DNA from: Halalkalibacter nanhaiisediminis
GTDB lineage: Bacteria; Bacillota; Bacilli; Bacillales; Bacillaceae_D
Assembly (NCBI RefSeq): GCF_007830185.1
Contig: NZ_VLKZ01000001.1
Location: forward strand, 248,001-312,000
Length of the DNA stretch: 64,000 nt
Direction: 5' to 3'
Numbering within the stretch: the first letter of the stretch is position 1; each line of letters starts with the position of its first letter. This document shows, in pieces, positions 53,827-62,655 of this stretch. The position numbers were made by a program, and so were the translations under genes. The notes beneath the pieces are model-generated. The model saw only the letters and a list, made by a program, of their open reading frames with translations, ran no database searches and was not told the DNA's origin.

Positions 53827-54189
53827 ATGGCACAGACGCTTTATGACAAAGTCGGCGGAGAAGAAGCAATCGAAAAAGTCGTTGAGTATTTTTACAATGA
53901 ATTAGTGTTAAAAGACGAAACGGTAAATCATTTCTTCAAAAACACAGACATGGAAAAACAACTCCGTCATCAGACAAAATTCATTAGCTTTGCATTAGGT
54001 GGCCCAAAACAATACTCAGGAAAATCAATGGCAAAAGCTCATAAAGGATTGAATGTGCAGCCAGAGCACTTTAACGCGATTGCCAAACACTTACATGATG
54101 CACTGGCGCACTTTGGTGTGGGTGAAGCAGATATTGAACAGGCTCTTGAAAAAGTTGCGTCACTTAAGGACGATATCTTGTATAAGTAA
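53827..54189 (+). CDS. Group I truncated hemoglobin
   Basis: Heme protein of 120 aa, two-over-two globin fold. Start TLYDKVGGEEAI; B10 Tyr in VVEYFYNEL; E-helix to F-helix region FALGGPKQYSG and MAKAHKGL, with the proximal His in AHKGL. Such globins bind O2 or NO; NO detoxification is a known role for some. ATG at 53827 fits the SD AAAAGGA at 8 nt; ATG at 53818 overlaps it. Confidence 0.92.
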   Translation: MAQTLYDKVGGEEAIEKVVEYFYNELVLKDETVNHFFKNTDMEKQLRHQTKFISFALGGPKQYSGKSMAKAHKGLNVQPEHFNAIAKHLHDALAHFGVGEADIEQALEKVASLKDDILYK

Positions 54190-54278
54190 TGCCACTCGAC
54201 AAGCGGGATATCACTATCCCTCAACTCAGTATGGAATAAGCCGTATTCTTTTTCTACCCAACTTTCATATACAAAATA

Positions 54279-54317
54279 ACCAGTCTCCCCAACGCGAGGA
54301 GTCTGGTCTTTTGTTTT
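54279..54317 (+). terminator. Terminator between hemoglobin and chemoreceptor genes
   Basis: ACCAGTCTCC/GGAGTCTGGT with one internal mismatch is followed by CTTTTGTTTTT. Confidence 0.75.
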
Positions 54318-56029
54318 TATACTTTAAATCGTCCGACGAGGCTTTGTAATTGCTCAGCCATGGAAGCTAGTGTTGTAGCGGATGAATTGATTTCTTCCAT
54401 TGAAGCCAGCTGTTCCTCTGTTGCGGCGGAGACATTTTGTGTTCCTGCTGCAGACTGTTCAGCTACGCTCGAAACGGTTCGGATCGCCTGGATGACCTGT
54501 TCTGATCCAGCAGACAGTTGCAAAACGGCTGCTGTAATCTTTGTAATCTGGCTTGTAACGATTGTTACTCCATCTGCAATAAGGGTAAAATTATCGCCGG
54601 CTGAGTTGACAAGCTGGATTCCATTTGCGACTTCAGCGGTGGTTGATTCCATGGACTCAATGACATTATTTGTGTCTTGTTGAATAAGGGTAATTAAACC
54701 TGATATTTGCTTGGCTGATTTTGATGACTGTTCCGCTAATTTTCTAACTTCATCAGCTACTACGGCAAATCCGCGTCCATACTCGCCAGCCCGTGCAGCT
54801 TCAATTGCGGCGTTAAGAGCGAGTAAATTTGTTTGATCAGATATTGCCGTAATCGATTGTGTAATTTGTTCAATTTCTTTTGAACGTTCACCAAGACCAT
54901 TAATAGAAGTTGATAAACGGTCTACTTTTTGATTGATCTCATTCATCTGATCGATCGTTTCTTTAATCACAAGGCTTCCTTCTTCGGATTGGGTTGATGC
55001 GTTTGATGCAGTATGTGAGACTTCCTCTGCATGGTCAGCAATTTGCTGTGCATTTTTTGACATTTCATTGATAATCATCGAGCTATCTTGGACACTGTGC
55101 ACTTGGTTTTCTGCTCCAACAGCTAACTCTTGTATTGTATAGCTAATATGCTCCGTTGCTTTACTACTCTGTTCTGCACTTGCATTTAACTCCTCTGCAG
55201 AAGCTGCTACTTGTTGAGACGTTTCATGAACCGTTGCCATGATCCCGCGTAAGCCTTCAATCATCTTATTAAAAGAAGCAGTTAATGAACCAAGCTCGTC
55301 TTTTGATTGATATGTTCCTTTTATCATTAAATCACCATCTGCTGCTTTTGCCATTAATTCTTCCATTTCTTTCACTGGTTTCGTAATAGTTCGTGTCATC
55401 ATCCAACCAATCATGATTAACACAATACTTCCTGCAATAAGGACAGTTATGACCAACATAAATGATTGTTGGATGTCTTCTCTATTCGTCTGATTGACCT
55501 GCTGTGCATCTTGAATATTGTAATCAACAAGTTCTGTAATAATGCTCTCTAGTTCACTTACAATTGGTGCAACCTGTTCTCTATATAGAGCGTAGGCCTC
55601 CTCATTTCGATTCGACATGGCGTAATCCATCGCTTGATCACGTGTTGCAATATAACCCTCCACAGTTTGCTCCATTTCCTGCATCTTTTCTAACTCAAAG
55701 GGGTCATCTGTTTGAGTTTTATATTGCTCTCTTAATTCAGCGTTCTCTTTTGCTAATCTATCAATTTCTTCAAGTATTCGGTTATTTTCATCGACATTTT
55801 CTGTTAACATAAGCTCTAATAAATGAGCTTTAATCATTTCCTGATTCGCTTCCATCATTTGTAAATATGTAATCGGAAGCAACTTACCCTCGTACATGTT
55901 CTCTAGCTTATCTTGCATCGAAAACTGTTGATAAACTCCCATAAAACCGACAGCAAATAAACCAAATAAAAAGATTAGGATAAGGACAGTTAATTTTCGA
56001 CCAATTTTTAATTGTTGAAGTACTTTCAT
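54317..56029 (-). CDS. Methyl-accepting chemotaxis protein
   Basis: Transmembrane chemoreceptor, 570 aa. TM1 about 12-34, a four-helix-bundle sensor domain about 35-185, TM2 about 188-210, HAMP about 212-265, and a long cytoplasmic signalling coiled coil. The hairpin tip is canonical: [20 protein letters not shown], with [18 protein letters not shown] after it. Putative methylation sites (EEGS, AEQSS) are visible. ATG at 56029. The ligand is unknown. Confidence 0.92.
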   Translation of the reverse strand: MKVLQQLKIGRKLTVLILIFLFGLFAVGFMGVYQQFSMQDKLENMYEGKLLPITYLQMMEANQEMIKAHLLELMLTENVDENNRILEEIDRLAKENAELREQYKTQTDDPFELEKMQEMEQTVEGYIATRDQAMDYAMSNRNEEAYALYREQVAPIVSELESIITELVDYNIQDAQQVNQTNREDIQQSFMLVITVLIAGSIVLIMIGWMMTRTITKPVKEMEELMAKAADGDLMIKGTYQSKDELGSLTASFNKMIEGLRGIMATVHETSQQVAASAEELNASAEQSSKATEHISYTIQELAVGAENQVHSVQDSSMIINEMSKNAQQIADHAEEVSHTASNASTQSEEGSLVIKETIDQMNEINQKVDRLSTSINGLGERSKEIEQITQSITAISDQTNLLALNAAIEAARAGEYGRGFAVVADEVRKLAEQSSKSAKQISGLITLIQQDTNNVIESMESTTAEVANGIQLVNSAGDNFTLIADGVTIVTSQITKITAAVLQLSAGSEQVIQAIRTVSSVAEQSAAGTQNVSAATEEQLASMEEINSSATTLASMAEQLQSLVGRFKV

Positions 56030-56435
56030 TGTTTTCCCCTCTACGATTCAGCGTTTGTTTTTCTTTATCATTATTTTCTTCATTACTATATAAGAAAAAT
56101 AACATACTAAATATATATCTTTTTCATTAAAAAGTGACTAGCTAAATGGAAGGAATTTAATGACATATATTTACATAAAAATGATGTTTTATTGATATAT
56201 TTCCAATGTATACATAAAGAGGAATGCAATCGTGTGAGATTAATGGGAGCTGCAGGCTAAGGGAATGAAAACTGGCTAAACAATCTTTTGAAATTATCAC
56301 CATTGTTTTCATTTGGAGGTCGAGAGGTATTTACTACTTATCCGTGGAAGAAGATGAGTGGATCTCATTTCTAGCACTACTTTAACTTAAGGACGGTTTC
56401 AAGATACTAAAAGGTTTGCCAACCAATTTATGCGG
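56030..56435. other. Gene-free region upstream of the chemoreceptor
   Basis: AT-rich with no credible gene. It should contain the chemoreceptor promoter on the minus strand, but I cannot point to a clear -35/-10 pair. Its right end leads into the hairpin at 56436. Confidence 0.4.
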
Positions 56436-56467
56436 GGATTACTTCCAAAAAGGAGTAGTCCTTTTTT
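56436..56467 (+). terminator. Terminator hairpin in the leader of a small gene
   Basis: GGATTACTTCC pairs with GGAGTAGTCC before TTTTTT. It lies 44 bp ahead of the TTG start of the 79-aa gene. It is either an attenuator for that gene or the end of a small RNA. Confidence 0.65.
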
Positions 56468-56510
56468 ATTGTCAGATCGAGTGCTTTTTCTGATGAGAGG
56501 AGTGATTAGG

Positions 56511-56750
56511 TTGAAGTTAATCAAATGGGGTTATATGCGGAGATATCGGATCAAGGCTCTTTTTGATACACATCCATCTTCGCCTGTTATACTAGCACAA
56601 ATTAACCACTATTACTTTGTCAGACACATCTATTGGGATGAGTCTGATCCAATAGTGGGGAATGCGGATTTATGGAAAATGGAAGTGCTCGTCAATAAGG
56701 AGCTTGGCTTACTGGAAGATTATTTGAATCGAAGGTCGTTAAGTAGGTAG
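56511..56750 (+). CDS. Small basic hypothetical protein (79 aa)
   Basis: Not recognised. Start TTG at 56511, 9 nt after AGGAG. The protein opens MKLIKWGYMRRYRIKALFD, basic, without signal peptide or membrane segment, then HYYFVRHIYWDESDP and a helical C-terminus. The good SD, a terminator hairpin in front and another behind support a real transcription unit. An in-frame ATG at 56430 would run through the upstream terminator and is unlikely. Confidence 0.6.
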   Translation: MKLIKWGYMRRYRIKALFDTHPSSPVILAQINHYYFVRHIYWDESDPIVGNADLWKMEVLVNKELGLLEDYLNRRSLSR

Positions 56751-56783
56751 AGTATATAGGAATGAGAGATGATAGTCATTAGG

Positions 56784-56814
56784 AAGGTGTTCTTTTGTGA
56801 GAAGAACACCTTTC
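56784..56814. terminator. Hairpin between the small gene and rodA
   Basis: AAGGTGTTCTT/AAGAACACCTT with a 7-nt loop and a short T tract; it may serve both convergent genes. Confidence 0.65.
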
Positions 56815-56835
56815 TAACAGATTTATTAACAAAAT

Positions 56836-58017
56836 TTAGCCTGATTCTTCTGTTTGGAACATGTAATGCCTAGTACGCATATTGACATTCAGTACAACTC
56901 CAATGGCAACCATATTGGTTAATAAGGCGCTGCCACCATAACTAAGAAAAGGTAGAGCAAGGCCTGTAATCGGCATTAAACCTATTGTCATCGCAATGTT
57001 TTGAAACACTTGAAACACAAGTAACCCAATAATACCTGAAACAAGATACGTTCCAAACAGGTTGTTACAAGTTAAAGCAATCACAATCATGCGATAAAAA
57101 AGCAGGAAATAGGTGACGATGAGAATGGTCGCGCCCATAAAACCAAACTCTTCTCCAATGACCGTAAAAATAAAGTCAGTATGGATTTCAGGAATTCGAT
57201 CACTTTGAGTCTGTACACCTTGTAAGAAACCACTACCATAGAGTTGACCTGAGCCAATTCCTCTCATTGCTTGTACAAGCTGGTATCCGTATCCCGCTGA
57301 ATGTTCATAGGGGCTTAACCACCCATAAAAACGATCAAGCTGATGATCTTTAATAAATAGCGTAAACAGATCAAAATGATTGAAGTATAACCAAACAAGC
57401 ATCACAATCCCTAGTATAGTTCCTGCACTCAGAATGAGCAGAATTTTCCATGAAATTCCAGACATCAGCAGCATAGTAGCCATAATGCTTGCGATAACAA
57501 GCGCTGTCCCTAGATCTGGCTGTTGCAAAATAAGGAAAAATGGCGGTAAACCGACTGCTAGAACCTTTGCAACAATGATGATATCTGATTTTATATCGAA
57601 GTCTTTGCGCTCAGTTGTGATTTTATAAAGCAAATGAGCGAGGGCAAATATTAAGAAAATTTTCATGAATTCTGACGGTTGAATCTCCGTAAAACCAAGA
57701 TCTAACCACCGCTGTGAACCATTTCGAAAAACGCCAAGTGGCGAGTATGCGACAAGAAGGATTAAGGCCATCCCAGTTCCATAAAGTAGAAAAGATAAAT
57801 TTTTAAAAAAGTCATAGTCAATAACCGTCACTCCAAACATAATGACGATTCCAACAACGAACCAAATGAGTTGTCGTTTGACAAAGTGCGTAGGGTCTTC
57901 AGTGAAATATTGACCAGATCCACTATAAATGGATAGTAGGCTGAAGCACATGAGTATAAATAATAAAAAGAGAAGGGTGTAATCAATCTGTTGTATATTC
58001 TTTTTCGTTTCTTCCAT
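56836..58017 (-). CDS. rodA: SEDS-family rod-shape glycosyltransferase RodA/FtsW
   Basis: Polytopic membrane peptidoglycan polymerase of 393 aa with about ten hydrophobic segments. SEDS features: ENPxxQ-like and GSQRWLDLGFTEIQPSEFMK near residue 100, GEEFGFMG, and the C-terminal LPFLSYGGSALL. Length and sequence favour RodA over FtsW or SpoVE. Polymerises lipid II glycan strands with a class B PBP. ATG at 58017 with a weak SD. Confidence 0.9.
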   Translation of the reverse strand: MEETKKNIQQIDYTLLFLLFILMCFSLLSIYSGSGQYFTEDPTHFVKRQLIWFVVGIVIMFGVTVIDYDFFKNLSFLLYGTGMALILLVAYSPLGVFRNGSQRWLDLGFTEIQPSEFMKIFLIFALAHLLYKITTERKDFDIKSDIIIVAKVLAVGLPPFFLILQQPDLGTALVIASIMATMLLMSGISWKILLILSAGTILGIVMLVWLYFNHFDLFTLFIKDHQLDRFYGWLSPYEHSAGYGYQLVQAMRGIGSGQLYGSGFLQGVQTQSDRIPEIHTDFIFTVIGEEFGFMGATILIVTYFLLFYRMIVIALTCNNLFGTYLVSGIIGLLVFQVFQNIAMTIGLMPITGLALPFLSYGGSALLTNMVAIGVVLNVNMRTRHYMFQTEESG

Positions 58018-58171
58018 TTACGCCTCCAAACACGAAATAAATTTTTAGTTTATCCCCTAAAGGCCAGCAGCAAGTAGATAATATAACTAATTAAGAAACA
58101 AAAGTATACCATAAAAAAACGAAAATTGCAGGAATTGTGAGACAAATGTAGTCTTATATTTTGTATGAAAA

Positions 58172-58183
58172 TTGGTTAACCAA
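58172..58183. promoter_or_regulatory. 12-bp perfect palindrome upstream of merR
   Basis: TTGGTTAACCAA lies about 90 bp before the MerR gene, in the divergent rodA-merR region. Possible operator; no further support. Confidence 0.3.
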
Positions 58184-58273
58184 AACGTTCTACTGTACGG
58201 TTTCATAAAAAATATGATATCTTAATAGAGTGACAACTTTTTTTATAAGGGAGGGATTTACCTTGGGGAGTCG

Positions 58274-58657
58274 TTGCTTCGTATTGGTCAAGTAGCAGAA
58301 TTAAGTGGGTTATCGGCAAGAACGATTGATTACTATACTAAAAAAGGATTACTTGCATTCAAGCGTTCAAATGCGAACTATCGACTGTATCCTCAGAATG
58401 TCCTTCAGTCATTGGAAAGAATTAAATGGCTTCAGGAACAACGGATGTCGCTCGATGAAATTGCTGAAACGATGCAAGTACCGAGTGATGAAGAAGTAGA
58501 ACCTTTTGTATTTGAGGTACAAGAGGAAATTCATGTCCTGCAGCAAAAGTTAACAACATTAGAGGATGCGATGAAAAATACTTCTCAAAAAGAAAAAGAG
58601 CTCATATATAAAGATATAACAGAGAAACTCAAAGTAGTTATGCAACGATTTATTTAA
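58274..58657 (+). CDS. MerR-family transcriptional regulator
   Basis: DNA-binding protein of 127 aa. An N-terminal MerR winged helix (IGQVAELSGLSARTIDYYTK) is followed by a coiled-coil dimerisation helix (about 80-115). No Cys-rich metal-binding end, so it is not a classical metal sensor. TTG start at 58274 with GGGGAG close by. It lies 45 bp upstream of the CBS/CorC gene and may be co-transcribed with it. Confidence 0.87.
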   Translation: MLRIGQVAELSGLSARTIDYYTKKGLLAFKRSNANYRLYPQNVLQSLERIKWLQEQRMSLDEIAETMQVPSDEEVEPFVFEVQEEIHVLQQKLTTLEDAMKNTSQKEKELIYKDITEKLKVVMQRFI

Positions 58658-58672
58658 ATATGAAGAATTTTC

Positions 58673-58705
58673 GGAGGTGAATCCCTCTATTGAGGGAAAT
58701 AATTG
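58673..58705 (+). promoter_or_regulatory. RBS with SD and start bridged by a hairpin
   Basis: The strong SD GGAGGTGA (58673-58680) is 22 nt from the TTG start at 58703, too far for normal initiation. A 6-bp tetraloop hairpin (TCCCTC-TATT-GAGGGA, 58682-58697) lies exactly between. Folded, it leaves about 6 unpaired nt, a normal spacing. An in-frame TAA at 58700 excludes any earlier start. Confidence 0.65.
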
Positions 58706-60034
58706 GACAGTATAACTTTATTGAATTTATTTTTAATAGCGCTTCTCATTGGACTAACAGCTTTCTTCGTTGGTGCTGAATTTGCAGTTGTAAAAGTACG
58801 TATGTCTCGAATTGATCAATTAATTTCAGAAGGTAATAAGAAAGCCATTCTCGCTAAAAAAGTAGCCAATGATCTAGACTACTATCTATCTGCTTGTCAG
58901 CTTGGTATTACGGTGACGGCCCTGGGACTTGGTTTCTTAGGAAAGCCAACGGTCGAAAGGCTTTTGTACCCCTTGTTTGAAAGTTGGGGGGTTGCCCAGG
59001 CTGTTGCTACGGTCGTTTCGATTGCAGTGGCCTTTTCGGTTGTAACGTTTCTTCACGTTGTAGTCGGTGAGCTTGCCCCTAAGTCGCTAGCGATTCAGTT
59101 TGCTGAAAAGATGACATTGCTATTAGCGGGCCCACTTTACTGGTTTGGTAAGATTATGTACCCGCTTATCTGGAGCTTGAACGGGTCAGCACGTGTTCTG
59201 CTTCGTACGTTTGGTGTTCAGCCTGCAGGTCATGAACAAGCCCACTCGGAAGAAGAGCTGAAAATCATTATGGCGCAAAGCTTTAAAAGTGGTGAAATTA
59301 ATCAAATTGAGCTCTCGTACATGGAGAACATTTTTTCTTTTGATGAAAGAGTCGCAAAGGACATTATGGTACCGCGGACGCAGATTATTACGTTGGAACA
59401 GACGATGACACGTGAAGAAATTATTGATATTCTCAATGAGCATAAATATACACGTTACCCTGTGACTGAAGAGGGCGATAAAGACCGTATCATTGGTTTT
59501 GTCAATGTGAAAGAAATGCTAACCAATTATGCGGTGGGGCAAGAAAGTCGTCTTGTTGACAGTCTGCATGAGCTAATCATGATACATGAGGGTACTCCTT
59601 TGCAAGACGCGCTACTTAAAATGCAATCAAAGAGAGTTCATATTGCCCTTGTTATGGACGAATATGGTGGTACAGCGGGAATTATCACGATGGAAGATAT
59701 TTTGGAAGAAATCGTTGGTGAGATTCGTGACGAATTTGATAGCGATGAGGTACCAGATATTCAACAAAAAAGTGAAGAGCTTTATCATATTAACGGTCGT
59801 GTTTTACTAGTTGACCTTGAAAAACAATTCGGACTTACATTTAAAGATAGTGAAGATGTTGATACAATCGGTGGCTGGTTTCAATTACAGAACACAGAAA
59901 CGATGCCGAACGATTCCATTGAACAAGATGGACATCTCTGGACCGTTTTAGAGATGGAAAATCATCAAATCCTTCAGGTAGCCTTACAGCTAAGAGCAGT
60001 ACCGCAAGAAGAAACGACTGAAGCGATAACGTAA
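58703..60034 (+). CDS. CNNM/CorC-type membrane protein with CBS pair (hemolysin family)
   Basis: Membrane protein of 443 aa. A DUF21 (CNNM) transmembrane domain (about 1-190, several hydrophobic segments including LIALLIGLTAFFVGAEFAVV) precedes two CBS domains (about 215-340, opening IMVPRTQIITLE) and a C-terminal CorC/HlyC domain (about 355-435). Relatives are linked to Mg2+ efflux (B. subtilis MpfA); 'hemolysin' is a legacy name. Downstream of a MerR gene. Initiation uses a hairpin-bridged SD. Confidence 0.9.
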   Translation: MDSITLLNLFLIALLIGLTAFFVGAEFAVVKVRMSRIDQLISEGNKKAILAKKVANDLDYYLSACQLGITVTALGLGFLGKPTVERLLYPLFESWGVAQAVATVVSIAVAFSVVTFLHVVVGELAPKSLAIQFAEKMTLLLAGPLYWFGKIMYPLIWSLNGSARVLLRTFGVQPAGHEQAHSEEELKIIMAQSFKSGEINQIELSYMENIFSFDERVAKDIMVPRTQIITLEQTMTREEIIDILNEHKYTRYPVTEEGDKDRIIGFVNVKEMLTNYAVGQESRLVDSLHELIMIHEGTPLQDALLKMQSKRVHIALVMDEYGGTAGIITMEDILEEIVGEIRDEFDSDEVPDIQQKSEELYHINGRVLLVDLEKQFGLTFKDSEDVDTIGGWFQLQNTETMPNDSIEQDGHLWTVLEMENHQILQVALQLRAVPQEETTEAIT

Positions 60035-60043
60035 GATTAAATA

Positions 60044-60083
60044 AAAGGCTTGTGAAGAGATGTACTCTTTCACAAGCTTTTTT
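60044..60083 (+). terminator. Terminator of the merR-CNNM operon
   Basis: GGCTTGTGAA pairs with TTCACAAGCT, with added GAG/CTC pairing, and ends in T6. Confidence 0.85.
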
Positions 60084-60177
60084 CAATACATACCATAAAC
60101 ACAAACCTTCCATCAGCCAAGGCTCTCAATTCAGAACAAAAAACCATATTCTTTTCCTAACCACTAGCCAACTATCA

Positions 60178-60684
60178 TCAGACCCCAACAGGCAAGTGGA
60201 CGGCTCTTAGCTTGCGAATCGCTTGTTTGCGCCAGGAGGATACAGTGTTTGTTGAGACACCGTATTCTCTAGCAATCTCACCAAGCTTTTTATCATGAAT
60301 AATGGCCTCGACGACCCAAAGCTGCTCACGCTCAGTTAAGTGGGAAAGATACGGGGTTAGGGAAGAAAATAAGCTCGAATCTAGGTGATAACTATGCTGT
60401 TCATCGATATAGGCAGTCGTTTGCTGTTCATCGTGAAGAACATGATGGTCGCCAAACCGTTTCTCTTTACGTAGCATCGTAAGCATATGTCCGCGAACAG
60501 TATGGAGAGCAAAGGCAGCAAATGAGCCTCTTTCTGGATCGAAGTTTCGATATGCCTCCCACAGAGCGACTACACCAACTTGATAATATTCATCGAAATA
60601 GCTAGTGAGACGGAGTTTTTTGATCTGATTTTTAATCAATCCTTCAAAATCACAAAGAACTTGTTCAAATGATTGACTGTGCAT
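60178..60684 (-). CDS. Small sigma-70 family sigma factor
   Basis: RNA polymerase sigma factor of 168 aa with regions 2 and 4 only. Region 2 holds YYQVGVVALWEAYRNFDPER; region 4 is LTEREQLWVVEAIIHDKKLG plus EIAREYGVSTNTVSSWRKQA (helix-turn-helix). No anti-sigma gene is adjacent. Comparable in size to the Bacillus alternative factors SigH/SigO types, but I cannot assign a regulon. ATG at 60684 with AAAGGA upstream. Confidence 0.85.
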   Translation of the reverse strand: MHSQSFEQVLCDFEGLIKNQIKKLRLTSYFDEYYQVGVVALWEAYRNFDPERGSFAAFALHTVRGHMLTMLRKEKRFGDHHVLHDEQQTTAYIDEQHSYHLDSSLFSSLTPYLSHLTEREQLWVVEAIIHDKKLGEIAREYGVSTNTVSSWRKQAIRKLRAVHLPVGV

Positions 60685-60820
60685 GCGTGCATTCCTTTTT
60701 TAGGAGCACTCCTAATCGTATTCCGCGGTAGCCTTAGCGTACGCGACTTATCGTTATCCTGCATCTTTGAAAAAAGACGAAATCGCCCCCTTACTATAGG
60801 GAAAAAATCAAAAATCGCTA

Positions 60821-60861
60821 GGGCGTTTTGCCAAAACGACCCCTAAATCGAAGGTCGTTTT
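60821..60861. promoter_or_regulatory. Mutually exclusive hairpins between sigma and small membrane genes
   Basis: GGGCGTTTT-gcc-AAAACG-a-CCC (60821-60842) and AAAACGACC/GGTCGTTTT (60833-60841 with 60853-60861) share one arm, so only one can form at a time. It lies 80 bp before the gene at 60943 and 137 bp before the sigma gene. Confidence 0.5.
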
Positions 60862-60942
60862 AAAGAAACAGTCTTATTTTTGAAAACTGAAACTTTAATG
60901 AATAGGAAGACGTAAATGAAACATAGAGAGGAGTGAATTTGC

Positions 60943-61137
60943 ATGGATCTGATCTTTTTACCCATTGCGCTCTTATTTGTCGTTGGCGGATTCATTCTTA
61001 ATGTCGTAACGAGTATTTGGTGTTACCGTGATTCACTTAGGCAGGGAAATAGCAAAGAATATAGCCTGATCATATTAGTGGCTACACTTTTCTTCCCGAT
61101 CGCAGGGTTTATTATTTATCTCGTTATTCGCAAGTAA
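60943..61137 (+). CDS. Small two-helix membrane protein (64 aa)
   Basis: Two hydrophobic helices (LPIALLFVVGGFILNVVTSI and LIILVATLFFPIAGFIIYLV) are separated by a short charged loop. The ending FPIAGFIIYLVIRK resembles the phospholipase D N-terminal membrane module (PLDc_N), found alone in many small Bacillus proteins. SD AGAGGAG 10 nt before ATG. Function unknown. Confidence 0.72.
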   Translation: MDLIFLPIALLFVVGGFILNVVTSIWCYRDSLRQGNSKEYSLIILVATLFFPIAGFIIYLVIRK

Positions 61138-61233
61138 CTTTCTCATGCTACGCGGTCTGGTCCTTCTCATGATTATCTCTTCCTGTATCGGGTATAGGAT
61201 ACATAATAAAGAAAAAATGAGGAGTGTCAGAGG

Positions 61234-62175
61234 ATGAGTGAGATGTTATACGGGAATACGCCCCCTTTTCTCGGGGCAATCAATGGAACGACAGATAGCA
61301 TAGATGAAGCAGATGTACTGATTTATGGTGTGCCGTGGGAAGGAGCCGTGACGTGGGGAGATTATACAGGCTGTGAGCTTGGGCCTAAGGTGATGCGACT
61401 CTGTTCAGGACGGTACAGTGGCTATTTGCCAGAGCTTGATCATATCGATGTGTTTGAGCATTTGCAGCTTGCGGACATGGGGGATGTCGATGTGGTCCCT
61501 GCTGATGTCACTGAGACGATGAACCGAATTGAGGATTTCTCGGGTAAGATTTGGGATACAGGTAAATTCCCAATTGCGCTCGGCGGAGACCATGGCATTA
61601 CGTACCCAATTGTTAAGGCGCTGACAGAGCGAACAGAAGGCAAGGTCGGCATTATTCATCTCGATGCGCATTACGATAATATGCCCCATCATGAAGGTGA
61701 TAAATATGCACGCTCAACGCCATTTGCACGGATTTATGAGCTAGACGGCGTGCGCAATGAGAGTTTGATTCATGCAGGTATTCACGGCCCACGTAATAAG
61801 CCAGAAAGCGGCCGTTTTGCCCGCGATGCAGGAGCGAAAACCTTAACAATCAATGATATCCGCGAAACAAAAGACCTGCGCGCCCTCGCAGCATCTATTT
61901 ATGAGCAAGCAAGCGAAGGCGCTGAGGTTGTCTATCTGAGCATTTGTAGTGACGTACTCGATTTCGCTTTCAATCCTGGAGGACCAGTCGATGCGAATGG
62001 CTTAACTTCCTATGAGCTTCTAACACTCGTGTATGAATTTACAAAGCGCGGCATTGTCGGTATGGATTTCGTCGAGGTCTATCCGCAGCAAGATCCAACC
62101 GATGTATCATCCCACTTCGCCTCCACACTTGCCCTGTATGCACTTGCTGGCGTTGTGCAGCATCAGAAAAAATAA
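61234..62175 (+). CDS. Ureohydrolase (agmatinase/arginase family) with altered metal site
   Basis: Enzyme of 313 aa, the usual length. Metal-binding motifs GGDHGITYP (His) and LDAHYDN (two Asp and a His) are intact. The third motif, normally S(I/V)DxDxxDP, reads SICSDVLDF: Cys takes the place of the first Asp ligand and Phe that of Pro. The usual catalytic Glu segment appears as FVEVYPQQD. The family hydrolyses guanidino compounds (agmatine, arginine, formimidoylglutamate, guanidine) with Mn or Ni; the substituted ligand makes the substrate uncertain. Not in an obvious polyamine or histidine operon. SD TGAGGAG. Confidence 0.85.
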   Translation: MSEMLYGNTPPFLGAINGTTDSIDEADVLIYGVPWEGAVTWGDYTGCELGPKVMRLCSGRYSGYLPELDHIDVFEHLQLADMGDVDVVPADVTETMNRIEDFSGKIWDTGKFPIALGGDHGITYPIVKALTERTEGKVGIIHLDAHYDNMPHHEGDKYARSTPFARIYELDGVRNESLIHAGIHGPRNKPESGRFARDAGAKTLTINDIRETKDLRALAASIYEQASEGAEVVYLSICSDVLDFAFNPGGPVDANGLTSYELLTLVYEFTKRGIVGMDFVEVYPQQDPTDVSSHFASTLALYALAGVVQHQKK

Positions 62176-62178
62176 ACA

Positions 62179-62212
62179 ACACCGCACCCGTTTAGAGGTG
62201 CGGTGTTTACTT
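62179..62212 (+). terminator. Terminator of the ureohydrolase gene
   Basis: The 10-bp stem ACACCGCACC/GGTGCGGTGT is followed by TTACTTT. Confidence 0.85.
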
Positions 62213-62215
62213 TGA

Positions 62216-62300
62216 CGCTATAAAACCCACTAAGGACAATGTTCGACCCTGAAACGAGCATTGTCCTTATCAACCTAAGTCTTACCGTAGACTTATACTA
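62216..62300 (-). ncRNA. Candidate small RNA antisense to the first S-layer mRNA
   Basis: On the minus strand TATAAG (62291-62296), with TTGTTT 18 bp upstream, could start a short RNA. Its 5' part is complementary to 24 nt of the 908-aa S-layer gene start (62266-62289 equals 1907-1930). It then enters a 14-bp hairpin (AAGGACAATGTTCG/CGAGCATTGTCCTT, one G-U, 9-nt loop) and GGGTTTTA. The tail is a poor terminator. It may equally be a relic of an S-layer gene start. Confidence 0.35.
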
Positions 62301-62450
62301 CTCTACCCACATTCAAAACAAATTATTCGTCTAAATTTGATAAGAGGAAAAAAGCTCATAAATATGCTAATAAAGGACGAAATCACAGCTTAAAGACCTA
62401 GGATTAGAGGAGGGGTGGTGCAGTGCGCTAGAGGTTTTAAGCTAACCCAA

Positions 62451-62578
62451 GCTTGGACCGAAAAGTCACCTACTTAGACCGAAAAACGTTTAATTAGACC
62501 GAATAATGTCCTGCTTAGACCGAATTATGATCAGTTTCGACCGAAAAACCACTTATTTCGACCGAAAAAGTCCCAAAT
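62451..62578. repeat. 21-bp tandem array D
   Basis: Six units with cores TTAGACCGAA or TTCGACCGAA and variable ends, oriented like arrays A, B and C. It lies between the convergent ureohydrolase and GGDEF-EAL genes. The remainder of 62301-62655 shows no gene. Confidence 0.88.
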
Positions 62579-62655
62579 TCCACCTTAACCCTACTCCCAA
62601 CACCAAAAAAACGGCTGAAAAATCCCTTTTAAACAGCTCCGTTATTTTCACCATT

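Noticed and set aside
60178-60684. SigI identity for the sigma factor
   Set aside because: SigI is longer (about 250 aa) and paired with rsgI; neither applies here.
61405-61849. Minus-strand frames inside the ureohydrolase gene
   Set aside because: Shadows of a conserved enzyme gene, with no SD or recognisable domain.
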